Positions 25,114 to 32,787 of a stretch of DNA of 64,000 nucleotides are shown in pieces. Numbering within the stretch: position 1 is the first letter of the stretch; every line of letters begins with the position of its first letter. Source of the DNA: Pedobacter helvus. GTDB lineage: Bacteria > Bacteroidota > Bacteroidia > Sphingobacteriales > Sphingobacteriaceae. The DNA is taken from positions 710,541 to 774,540 of the forward strand of contig NZ_SRMP01000002.1 in NCBI RefSeq assembly GCF_005925325.1, in the 5' to 3' direction. The translations under genes and the position numbers were made by a program. The notes beneath the pieces were generated by a model. It was not told the origin of the DNA. It made no database searches and saw nothing but the letters and a program-made list of their open reading frames with translations.

Positions 25114-25713
25114 TTATTTATTGTTCTTTTCGTAAAAATCGAAGAAATCTTTTAATCTGAAAATTTTCGTTAAAAAAGCGTAGTCTTGGTTCATTTTATT
25201 GTAACTCTCTGAAGAAGGTTCTTTGTTGTCGATGTTGCCTTTCCCTAAGGTTCTGTCTGGTATAAATAGGTCTGTAGTAACTTCGGGCTCGCCTAAAAGT
25301 GAGTAAACTTCTTTGCCTTCAACTTGGTAAGCTTTGAATTGATCTTTCAAATCTTTGTTGGTATAAATAATGTTGTAGATCACGTATTTAGATTTCGTTG
25401 GGTTGATTACCCCATATTCGGTTGGGTCAAGGTGCAAATCTTGATTGGCTAAACCGTATGCCTCGCAATCAATTTTATGATGGCCGATTGCCAAATCAAC
25501 ATCTACATAACTATTTGCAGGTACATGATATTCCTGACCATCAATTTTTACCTTAATTGCTGCTGCAGTTGGGTTGTCGATTAATGTAGCACCGTTTAAC
25601 TTGGCTTTTAAGACTAATTCATAATAGCCGTAAGCACAAAAAGCACCGATAAAAAGCAAAAAGACAATGAGGTGCGTTTTAGTTAATTTTTTATTTTCTG
25701 TGGATGTTGCCAT
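25114..25713 (-). CDS. Unknown membrane-anchored protein
   Basis: A 199-residue protein with a short cytoplasmic start, one membrane helix (LIVFLLFIGAFCAYGYYELV, residues 15-34) and an exposed remainder. Residues 40-75 (ATLIDNPTAAAIKVKIDGQE, VPANSYVDVDLAIGHHKI) look like a small beta-sandwich of the PEGA type, which is often found in envelope proteins; this is a pattern match by eye only. It is the first gene of a leftward pair with the secreted protein ending at 24121. I do not recognise a family. Confidence 0.65.
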   Translation of the reverse strand: MATSTENKKLTKTHLIVFLLFIGAFCAYGYYELVLKAKLNGATLIDNPTAAAIKVKIDGQEYHVPANSYVDVDLAIGHHKIDCEAYGLANQDLHLDPTEYGVINPTKSKYVIYNIIYTNKDLKDQFKAYQVEGKEVYSLLGEPEVTTDLFIPDRTLGKGNIDNKEPSSESYNKMNQDYAFLTKIFRLKDFFDFYEKNNK

Positions 25714-25924
25714 GGGGTTGGTGATTAAATTTAGATAAATATAAAACGTTGTTTATCATGTTAAGTTTTCGGTTTTATATTCCGCTGGTTTAGTTTTAAA
25801 AACGTGAGGAATTAAGGTAAATTCGCGGAAATAAAATTTAAAGCTAGGATTTTTTTCATCGAGTAAGTATATCTTCCTATTTTGGTGTCATTGATCATGT
25901 ACCAGATGCTGCAAGTCAAATTTG

Positions 25925-26539
25925 ATGTCGGAAAAGATTAAGATTTTATTTCAGGAAATCCAACAGGGAAACAAGGGGGCTTTCAATGATCTTTTTGCAG
26001 CTTATTATACAAAAATGGTCACTTTCGCTCAACAATATGTTAAGCAATTGGAACTTGCAGAAGAAATCAGTTCCGAACTTTTCGTGAAGCTTTGGTTAAA
26101 GCGTAACCAGCTTTCTAAGGTCCTCAATCCGGAAGTTTATCTTTATGTAGCTATCAAAAATGCCTGCTTAAATTCAATTAGAACAGCTAAAAAGCGATCT
26201 ATTTTATCCTATGAAGCAGATAACGTGACTTTGGAGCTAATAGGTTCTACAAATTCAAAATTAGAAGATAGAGAATTGGAAAAATTGCTAGATGAAGCTG
26301 TAAACTCACTTCCTCAACAAAGAAAAATCATCTTTAAATTAATTAAGGAAGACGGTTTGAAAACTAATGAAGTTGCGGTAATATTGGGGCTTTCGAAAAG
26401 AACTGTAGAAAATCAATTGTATAAAGCGGTCAAGTCACTTGCCGAAACAATCAGTAATTATTTAGGCTATCATCCGCAATCTAAATCGATCAGGAAACAA
26501 CTCTCGGAACTCTCTGCGATTTTTTTGATGCTACAGTAA
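25925..26539 (+). CDS. ECF-type sigma-70 factor
   Basis: This 204-residue sigma factor starts at the ATG at 25925; a TTG lies one codon earlier. Region 2 (FNDLFAAYYTKMVTFAQQYV, residues about 20-40; AEEISSELFVKLWLKR) and region 4 (LPQQRKIIFKLIKEDGLKT, EVAVILGLSKRTVENQLYKAVKSL split over the recognition helix) are clear. It is 44 bp upstream of a FecR-type gene and a TonB receptor with an STN domain, the usual FecI-FecR-FecA-type signalling unit. It is expected to transcribe its receptor gene once a ligand binds outside. It carries about 30 extra residues at its C-terminus after region 4. Confidence 0.9.
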   Translation: MSEKIKILFQEIQQGNKGAFNDLFAAYYTKMVTFAQQYVKQLELAEEISSELFVKLWLKRNQLSKVLNPEVYLYVAIKNACLNSIRTAKKRSILSYEADNVTLELIGSTNSKLEDRELEKLLDEAVNSLPQQRKIIFKLIKEDGLKTNEVAVILGLSKRTVENQLYKAVKSLAETISNYLGYHPQSKSIRKQLSELSAIFLMLQ

Positions 26540-26583
26540 GTACTTTGTTAAAAATCGGGGTCTTAAGTGTATAAGATAAAACG

Positions 26584-27609
26584 ATGGAAAAAGATCAGTT
26601 CATCAAGTTGCTTTCTAAAAAGCTTTCTCAGGAAATTTCGGCGAGCGAACAGGAACTCTTGAAGCAGGCACTTCAAAATGAAGATTACCGAATATTGGCT
26701 AATCAGATAGAAGCTTATTTTACGAAGCAGAACAAAATCAGTTCGAGCGTTATGACGCTTGATAAAACTTGGGCTAAAATTGCGGACGCAGAGAAAGGTA
26801 GTTTAGCGAATAGTTTCAATTTTTCTACACATAAGCAGAGTCTGTTTGCGAGTGCCTTATTCAGGGCTGCAGCAATTATTACAATTGTCTTAGGCATTGG
26901 ATTAGTTGCCTATTATTTTTCTAATCGTACGGATAAAACGTTACTTGCAGCTGCAGACCAAAAGATTTTTAAGGTTTTGGAAGATGGAACTCGTGTTTGG
27001 TTAAACAAGCAATCGAGCATTGTTTATAATGCGGAGTTTGGCAAATATCAACGTGAAATTACCTTAAAGGGAGAAGCCTATTTTGATGTCGTTAAAAATG
27101 CTGCTGTTCCATTGATCATTCATGCGGGAGAAGCTACAAATGGAATTGATATTGAAGTGAAAGGAACTGCTTTCAACGTTAATGCTTATCAGGAAAATGA
27201 GGGAATAGAAGTGGCGTTGGTGAGAGGTTCGATAGCCGTTACTGATAGACAAAACCTGAAAAACAGCGTATTGCTTAAACCAAATGATAAGTTGGTGTTT
27301 GCTAATTCATCCATATCGCAAAATCAAAGTACTTTTAAAATCGTCACACTAAAGCCAGAGTTGATATTGAGGGAAGCAAGTTGGGCGGCTGACACGTTAG
27401 TTTTTCACAAAGAGAGATTGGTGGATTTGGCTCCGAAATTGGCAAAGAAATATGATTTGAAAATTGAAATTCAAAGTGAGAAATTAAAAGAAAAACGCTT
27501 TAGTGGTACGTTCATCAACGAAACTATTTATCAGGCATTAGAAGCTTTGAAACTTTCTTATCCGTTAACTTATACTGTAGATAAGCAGTTGGTAATTATT
27601 AAGGATTAG
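26584..27609 (+). CDS. FecR-type anti-sigma factor
   Basis: The 341-residue protein has a cytoplasmic N-terminus (1-92) that would bind the sigma factor, one membrane helix near 93-115 (AAAIITIVLGIGLVAYYFS), a FecR domain (VLEDGTRVWLNKQSSIVYN, GEAYFDVVKNAAVPLIIHA, VKGTAFNVNAY) and a DUF4974-type C-terminus (LAPKLAKKYDLKIEIQSEKL, FSGTFINETIYQALEALKLS). The gene ends 2 bp before the receptor gene. It passes the signal from the receptor STN domain to the sigma factor. Domain order and size are standard for Bacteroidota. Confidence 0.92.
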   Translation: MEKDQFIKLLSKKLSQEISASEQELLKQALQNEDYRILANQIEAYFTKQNKISSSVMTLDKTWAKIADAEKGSLANSFNFSTHKQSLFASALFRAAAIITIVLGIGLVAYYFSNRTDKTLLAAADQKIFKVLEDGTRVWLNKQSSIVYNAEFGKYQREITLKGEAYFDVVKNAAVPLIIHAGEATNGIDIEVKGTAFNVNAYQENEGIEVALVRGSIAVTDRQNLKNSVLLKPNDKLVFANSSISQNQSTFKIVTLKPELILREASWAADTLVFHKERLVDLAPKLAKKYDLKIEIQSEKLKEKRFSGTFINETIYQALEALKLSYPLTYTVDKQLVIIKD

Positions 27610-27611
27610 GA

Positions 27612-30302
27612 ATGAAGAGATTGGTTTTAATTACCCTGATTTGCTGCTTTTATCATTCGGCTTTTGCGCAAGAAAAGAAATTTAGCTCGTTGCGAGAGAC
27701 TTTGTCGTTGCCTGCGTTGTTCAAGAGAATACAAACGCAGTGTGGTTATACTTTTGTATACAGCGATGAAATTGTTTCGGACACGATGATGGTAACCGTA
27801 AGTGCGCAACGTTTGCCAGTTTCTGATGTTTTGGCGAAAATACTCCCAGATAAAAAACTTTTTTATCAGATGCTGTCCGAAAACATGATTGTAATAGGAA
27901 GCGAAAGCTTATTGCAGCAAGAGGAAGCAACTACAAAAACTTTATTAATAGGAGAAGTATTGGGAAATGATGGATCCATTGTCCCTTTTGCTACCGTAAC
28001 ATTACTTCAAGATACTGTCCAGATTAATGGTGCAATTGCTAACGAAAAAGGCGAATTCCAGTTTTATCAACCCTTAAAAATTGGAGCTTCTTATCTTTTG
28101 AAAGTTTCTTCGATGGGTTTCGAAACTGCTCAAATTTCTTTTCATATCACAGAAAGTAATCGTTCAGCTAAGGCTTTCGGGAAAATCAAATTGAAGCACA
28201 AAGCCAGAGTTTTAAAAGAAGTGAACATCAGCGGTGCGCAAAGGGTAATTGAGATGGATGGTAGCAATATCGTTTTTAACGTTTCTAAAAGTCTCACGGC
28301 ACAAGGTACAAACGCTTTAGAATTATTGAGCAGCGCACCAGGTGTAACCGTGGGAACCGATAACAATATCGCCCTGAATGGTAAAGGTGGCGCAGCGGTA
28401 TTGATTGATGGTAAGCAGACTTATCTATCTAATCGGGAAATCGCTGAGCTGTTGAAATCTATGTCGGCTTCGGAGATTAAATCGATAGAGATTATGAACA
28501 GCCCAAGTGCCAAATACGATGCTGCGGGCACTGCTGGGGTCATTAATGTAAAGACCTTAAAATCTACTGTGCAAGGCTTTTCTGCCGGATTTACTACAGG
28601 TTTAAGCTACGGCGTTTATCTTCGAAATAACCAAGATCTATCTTTTAGCTATCGTAGAAATAGACTGAATGTTTTTGGAAACTACAGTCATTTTATTGGT
28701 TACTACTCTTATTTGTATGGTGCAGACAGAATTCAGGAAGGGAAGTTCTACAATAGTTTCACCGATGATGTAGACAAACGTAATAAGATGGGATCACGTT
28801 TAGGTGCTGATTTTGCTATCGATAAAAAAAACACAGTCGGTATTTTACTGAATGGAAATTTTATTTTCGGAGGAGGAATTACAGATACACAAACGGATAT
28901 CGGCGTTGCCCAAAGTAGTATGGTAGATCAAACGCTAAGTGCTATTAATGATTATTATCACCAGCAAACCCAGCGTTATAACGTTAACTTAAATTATAAG
29001 TACGAAGATACTTTAGGTAATAGCATCAACTTCGATGCGGATTATGGAGATTTTACCAAAGGTGCAGGTAATCTTCAAACCAATAAGTATACCGCTAGTA
29101 ATGGAACCGTCTTGAGTGATAATCTTTATCGCTCTTTAAATGCTATCGATATTGGTTTAAGAGCCATCAAGGCTGATTACACTACCAAACTTTGGAAAGG
29201 CAAATTAGAAACTGGACTTAAGTTTTCATCAGTCTCTGCCGATAATGATTCGAAGTTTTTGGAAGTAAAGCCTGAAGGAGAGTTTAGAGATCCTGATAGA
29301 TCAAACAGGTTTGTGTATCGCGAGGAGATTTCGAATGCTTATGTGAATTACCAGAAAACTTTTGGTAAATGGCAACTACAAGGCGGTCTAAGAATGGAAA
29401 ATACAGCTTCCAAAGGTGAATTGGATGAAATTTCTGTAGTAGCAGGAAATATGAAAGTCACCGAACGTAATTATACAAATTGGTTCCCGTTCTTTTCTGC
29501 AGCAATTAGACCTGGCGCCAATCACAACTTCTCATTGAGCTACTCTAAAAGAATCGACAGACCAGCTTATCAAAACCTCAATCCTTTTATTTATTTGTTA
29601 GATGAACTTTCTTATTGGCAGGGAAATCCGTTTTTGGCACCTCAAATAAGCCATCGCTTGTTATTGCAGTATGCCTTTAAAAGTTCTACTATCATCGGTT
29701 TAAGCTATACGCACATCAATAATTTTAGCGTAGAAGTTACCGGTGTAGTAGACGATACAAAGATTGTGATGGTTCCTAGAAATTTGGGTACACAACAGCA
29801 TTTGGCACTAACCTTAACCCAAACTCTAGCCCCAGCCAAATGGTGGAACGTGATTTTTAACGGTACGCTTTTCGCACTACATAATGATATTGATTTTGGT
29901 GGTGGACGAGAATTAGATTTGAAACAATTGGCCGGACGGATGAATTTGCAACAGACTTTTAAATTGCCTTATGGTTTTAACGGAGAAATAGTTGGGATTT
30001 ACAATTCGAGGAAGTTAGCAGGTGCCAATCAGTTTCCGAGAGCTACTGGTCAGATAGATTTGGGTTTGCAACGTAATTTGATGAACAACAAAGCTATACT
30101 CAGGTTGATCTTTGCCGATATCTACAAAGGAACTAGAGCCTTTTCGACTCAGAGTGTCGACGGTTTGTATATCCGCAATTACAGCTATTTCGAAACTAGA
30201 CAAGTACGACTTAACTTTAGTTATAGGTTTAGCAGCGGCAATTCTAAAGGCCCTAGAACCAGAAGTTCGGCATTGGAAAATGAGCAGGGCAGGATTAAGT
30301 AG
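27612..30302 (+). CDS. TonB-dependent receptor with STN signalling domain
   Basis: The 896-residue protein has a signal peptide (cut after AFAQ), an STN domain (about 27-100, LPALFKRIQTQCGYTFVYSD), a carboxypeptidase-like domain (112-195, LLIGEVLGNDGSIVPFATVT), a plug (NALELLSSAPGVTVG, GGAAVLIDGKQTYLS, YDAAGTAGVINVKT) and a barrel of the OMP_b-brl_3 type. The STN domain contacts the FecR protein encoded just before it. No SusD gene follows, unlike most sigma/FecR loci of this phylum. The tail is polar and does not end in the usual aromatic residue. The ligand is unknown; a siderophore, peptide or oligosaccharide are all possible. Confidence 0.88.
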   Translation: MKRLVLITLICCFYHSAFAQEKKFSSLRETLSLPALFKRIQTQCGYTFVYSDEIVSDTMMVTVSAQRLPVSDVLAKILPDKKLFYQMLSENMIVIGSESLLQQEEATTKTLLIGEVLGNDGSIVPFATVTLLQDTVQINGAIANEKGEFQFYQPLKIGASYLLKVSSMGFETAQISFHITESNRSAKAFGKIKLKHKARVLKEVNISGAQRVIEMDGSNIVFNVSKSLTAQGTNALELLSSAPGVTVGTDNNIALNGKGGAAVLIDGKQTYLSNREIAELLKSMSASEIKSIEIMNSPSAKYDAAGTAGVINVKTLKSTVQGFSAGFTTGLSYGVYLRNNQDLSFSYRRNRLNVFGNYSHFIGYYSYLYGADRIQEGKFYNSFTDDVDKRNKMGSRLGADFAIDKKNTVGILLNGNFIFGGGITDTQTDIGVAQSSMVDQTLSAINDYYHQQTQRYNVNLNYKYEDTLGNSINFDADYGDFTKGAGNLQTNKYTASNGTVLSDNLYRSLNAIDIGLRAIKADYTTKLWKGKLETGLKFSSVSADNDSKFLEVKPEGEFRDPDRSNRFVYREEISNAYVNYQKTFGKWQLQGGLRMENTASKGELDEISVVAGNMKVTERNYTNWFPFFSAAIRPGANHNFSLSYSKRIDRPAYQNLNPFIYLLDELSYWQGNPFLAPQISHRLLLQYAFKSSTIIGLSYTHINNFSVEVTGVVDDTKIVMVPRNLGTQQHLALTLTQTLAPAKWWNVIFNGTLFALHNDIDFGGGRELDLKQLAGRMNLQQTFKLPYGFNGEIVGIYNSRKLAGANQFPRATGQIDLGLQRNLMNNKAILRLIFADIYKGTRAFSTQSVDGLYIRNYSYFETRQVRLNFSYRFSSGNSKGPRTRSSALENEQGRIK

Positions 30303-30305
30303 GTG

Positions 30306-30404
30306 AACCCTCTCTACCTGTTGGGCATCTATCCCCGAAGGGAGAGAATTAGAAATGTAGCAAACTCTCTCTCTTTTAGGGAGAGATGGCGTAGCCAGGG
30401 AGTT
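30306..30404. repeat. Four-hairpin intergenic repeat, copy 2 (inverted)
   Basis: Begins AACCCTCTCTACCTG and ends GATGGCGTAGCCAGGGAG, so it is inverted relative to the copies at 21097 and 59285. The central CTCTCTCTTTTAGGGAGAG-type hairpin is retained. It starts 4 bp after the stop codon of the STN receptor gene and could help end its transcript. Confidence 0.75.
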
Positions 30405-30957
30405 TTTTGTTAAAGAATTTGCGTCATATGAGGTTGCGAAAAATCTAAAAACCTCCCTATCCCTTCCGCTGTATCGGAACAAGTACTCCTTAAAAAGTGA
30501 GGGGACATTTACTGCTCCCTTTGCTAAGCACGATACATGGCCTCTTTGCACAGCGAAGTGTAAGCCGATAAAACTTCAGTACCGCCTTAAAAAATTGAAC
30601 GTTTCAAGCTGGGTGCAGAAGTGTTTCATAAACTTACAAAGTGCCACTAACATTCACACATTTCAGCCGCGTTTTCAAAGCTTTATTGAGCTGTAGCTAG
30701 CTAGGCAAAGCAGTCTTGAACTTTTGGTTCTTTTCTTTCAAGAGAAAAGAACTAGGCCAGCCGCCAATGAGGCTAAAATGATATAGCTACAGTAGTAAGA
30801 TTCCCGTTTTCACGGGAATGACAACATTGGGAGCGGAAGTGATAGCGGTAGCAATCACCATCGAGTTTAAACCCAGAGTGATAAGTTTTTCTTTTCTTAA
30901 TCATTTTTCTTTACCTTCGTCGCCCCGCAAATTTTTTATTGTTTTAGCTTCCTTCTC
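30405..30957. other. Gene-free 553 bp with small hairpins
   Basis: No credible gene. It holds a perfect 10-bp hairpin at 30727-30752 (GTTCTTTTCT with AGAAAAGAAC) and an 8-bp hairpin at 30800-30819 (ATTCCCGT with ACGGGAAT) of a form common between genes. The right end is the leader of the Hsp70-like gene, with a possible -7 element TACCTTCG near 30911. Confidence 0.55.
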
Positions 30958-32226
30958 ATGAAACGATTTTTATATGGTATCGACTTCGGTACCACTAACT
31001 CTGCTTTGGCCATTTACGACGAAGATTCGAAAAAAATTCATAGTACCATCATCATTCCTTCGCTAATCTATTTCTATCATCAACTAAATACTGGTAAAGA
31101 AAAAAACTATGTTGTTGGCGAAGAAGCCATCAACGCTTACTTGAACGATGGTATGCAAGGTCGTTTCATCAAATCTATTAAACAGATTTTATCGAGGAGT
31201 AGCTTTTCAGAAACTCGCATTCATAACAAAAGGTACAACGCTTCAGATTTAGTAGCTATCATTCTAAAAGAACTTAAAGGCAGAGCCGATGAAATAGTTG
31301 GTCAGGATGTGCAAAAAGCGGTAATCGGCAGGCCTGTTTTCTTCGATGACGACAACGTACAGAAAGACACTTTAGCGCAGAACAGATTAAACAAAGCTGC
31401 GGAACTTGCAGGATTTACCGAAGTTCGTTTCCAATTTGAACCTATTGGTGCCGCTTTTGCTTATGAGCAGACTTTAACTAAAAAAGAACATGTATTGGTT
31501 GGCGATTTAGGCGGTGGTACTACAGATTTTACTTATTTGATCTTAGATCCTGCAAAAGTTGGAAGTAAAGACCGTAAGAAAGATATGATGGCTACCGGTG
31601 GTATTTACATTGGCGGCGATAGCTTTGATGCTGCTTTCATGTGGGAACGAGGTACACCTTACTTCGGTAAACATACCACTTACGAAGCTACACCAGGTAA
31701 AGTGTTGACGGTTCCAAAATCATTGTTTGCTAATATATGCTCATGGGAGCAAATGAACTTTTTTAATGGTCAAAGGATAAGAAAAGACATCGACGATTAC
31801 TACTACTATTCGGGTAAGGATAGGAAGTTTAAAAACTTGATCACACTCATTGAAAATAACTTGGGCTATTCGGTGTTTCAAGCCATTGAGAGAACGAAAA
31901 TTGCTTTGTCAAGCGAACAAGAAACAGATTTTACTTATCATCAAATGGAAATAGACATTGATGAACAAGTTTCGTTAACCGAGTATGAGCAAATCATCCA
32001 AAAAGATGTGACAAGGATAACCAATTACTTGGAAGAGTTTCTTCAGCAAAATAATATCGACGTAACAAAAATTGATAGTCTGTTTTTAACTGGAGGTACT
32101 TCTATGGTGGCGAGCATCCAATCTTTATTTAAAAATAAATTTCCACATATCACTTTAAACTCTGGCGATAACTTTAAAAGTGTGGCCAAAGGTTTGGCTT
32201 ATAGTGGTTATTTGTTTGAAGATTAG
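30958..32226 (+). CDS. Hsp70-like ATPase lacking the substrate-binding domain
   Basis: This 422-residue protein has the actin-like ATPase fold of Hsp70: phosphate loop 1 at GIDFGTTNSALAIYD (residues 7-21), phosphate loop 2 in VLVGDLGGGTTDFTYLIL, and the adenosine motif FLTGGTSMVASIQ near 380. Length fits the nucleotide-binding domain alone, with no room for the beta-sandwich peptide-binding domain and lid of DnaK (about 640 residues). It resembles YegD-type proteins of unknown client. It stands alone, about 130 bp before a small acidic repeat protein. ATP binding is well supported; chaperone work is not. Confidence 0.88.
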   Translation: MKRFLYGIDFGTTNSALAIYDEDSKKIHSTIIIPSLIYFYHQLNTGKEKNYVVGEEAINAYLNDGMQGRFIKSIKQILSRSSFSETRIHNKRYNASDLVAIILKELKGRADEIVGQDVQKAVIGRPVFFDDDNVQKDTLAQNRLNKAAELAGFTEVRFQFEPIGAAFAYEQTLTKKEHVLVGDLGGGTTDFTYLILDPAKVGSKDRKKDMMATGGIYIGGDSFDAAFMWERGTPYFGKHTTYEATPGKVLTVPKSLFANICSWEQMNFFNGQRIRKDIDDYYYYSGKDRKFKNLITLIENNLGYSVFQAIERTKIALSSEQETDFTYHQMEIDIDEQVSLTEYEQIIQKDVTRITNYLEEFLQQNNIDVTKIDSLFLTGGTSMVASIQSLFKNKFPHITLNSGDNFKSVAKGLAYSGYLFED

Positions 32227-32357
32227 CCTAGCGTAGTGTTCATTTAAGCTTCGTATTTTCTTCCCATTTCCATTTTTTAAAACTTTTTAACGTTAAAATC
32301 GATTAGGTAAGAGGTTGAGCTTGTATCTCAACTATCTAATAATTTAATTTCTAACAG

Positions 32358-32657
32358 ATGGATACTCAAAATCAAGATAATGTGAATGAACAAGGTTCAG
32401 TTCAGTACAACGAAGAAATAAATAAAAATGTTCCTAGAGAAGATATCAAGTCGCAAGAAAATGTGCTTTCTGGTTTGAGTGATAAGGAACGTGACCAAGC
32501 GGCTGAAGCAGATCATAAAGGCGTTAATGATTTGCAAAGTGGTTTGTCTGAAAAGGAACGGACAAATGCCGCCGAAGCAGATGGAAAGATTAATAGTGAA
32601 ACCAAAGGTGGTTTAAGTGATCAAGAGCGTAGAGAAGCGGCTGATGAAAGCTGGTAG
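32358..32657 (+). CDS. Small acidic protein with three 23-residue repeats
   Basis: A 99-residue hydrophilic protein without signal peptide or hydrophobic core. The motif GLSDKERDQAAEAD recurs as GLSEKERTNAAEAD and GLSDQERREAADE, starting at residues 39, 62 and 85, a strict 23-residue period. Each unit has a short helix of charged residues. I recognise no named family. The composition (rich in E, D, K, Q, N) is reminiscent of small stress-induced disordered proteins, but that is only a resemblance. The ATG at 32358 is preceded by an A/T-rich leader. Confidence 0.75.
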   Translation: MDTQNQDNVNEQGSVQYNEEINKNVPREDIKSQENVLSGLSDKERDQAAEADHKGVNDLQSGLSEKERTNAAEADGKINSETKGGLSDQERREAADESW

Positions 32658-32699
32658 CCGCTAGGTTTTGTTAATTGTCAGTCTGAGCTTGGGATATTA

Positions 32700-32732
32700 A
32701 GACTTACGAAGTTTCTGAAACTTCGTAAGTCT
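32700..32732. repeat. CTTACGAAGT-type hairpin, copy 1
   Basis: 15-bp perfect arms (AGACTTACGAAGTTT and AAACTTCGTAAGTCT) with a 3-nt loop. It lies 43 bp after the repeat-protein stop codon. Relatives are at 50891 and 57932. It is followed at 32752-32776 by a short ATTGCTTCG...CGCAATGAC palindrome. Confidence 0.7.
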
Positions 32733-32787
32733 GTAAATTAAAATAGCTTTAAGATTGCTTCGTTCCTCGCAATGACGAACAGTCGAG

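Noticed and set aside
30015..30551. A 178-codon leftward frame across the end of the STN receptor gene
   Set aside because: Over half of it is the complement of the receptor gene and the rest is the four-hairpin repeat.
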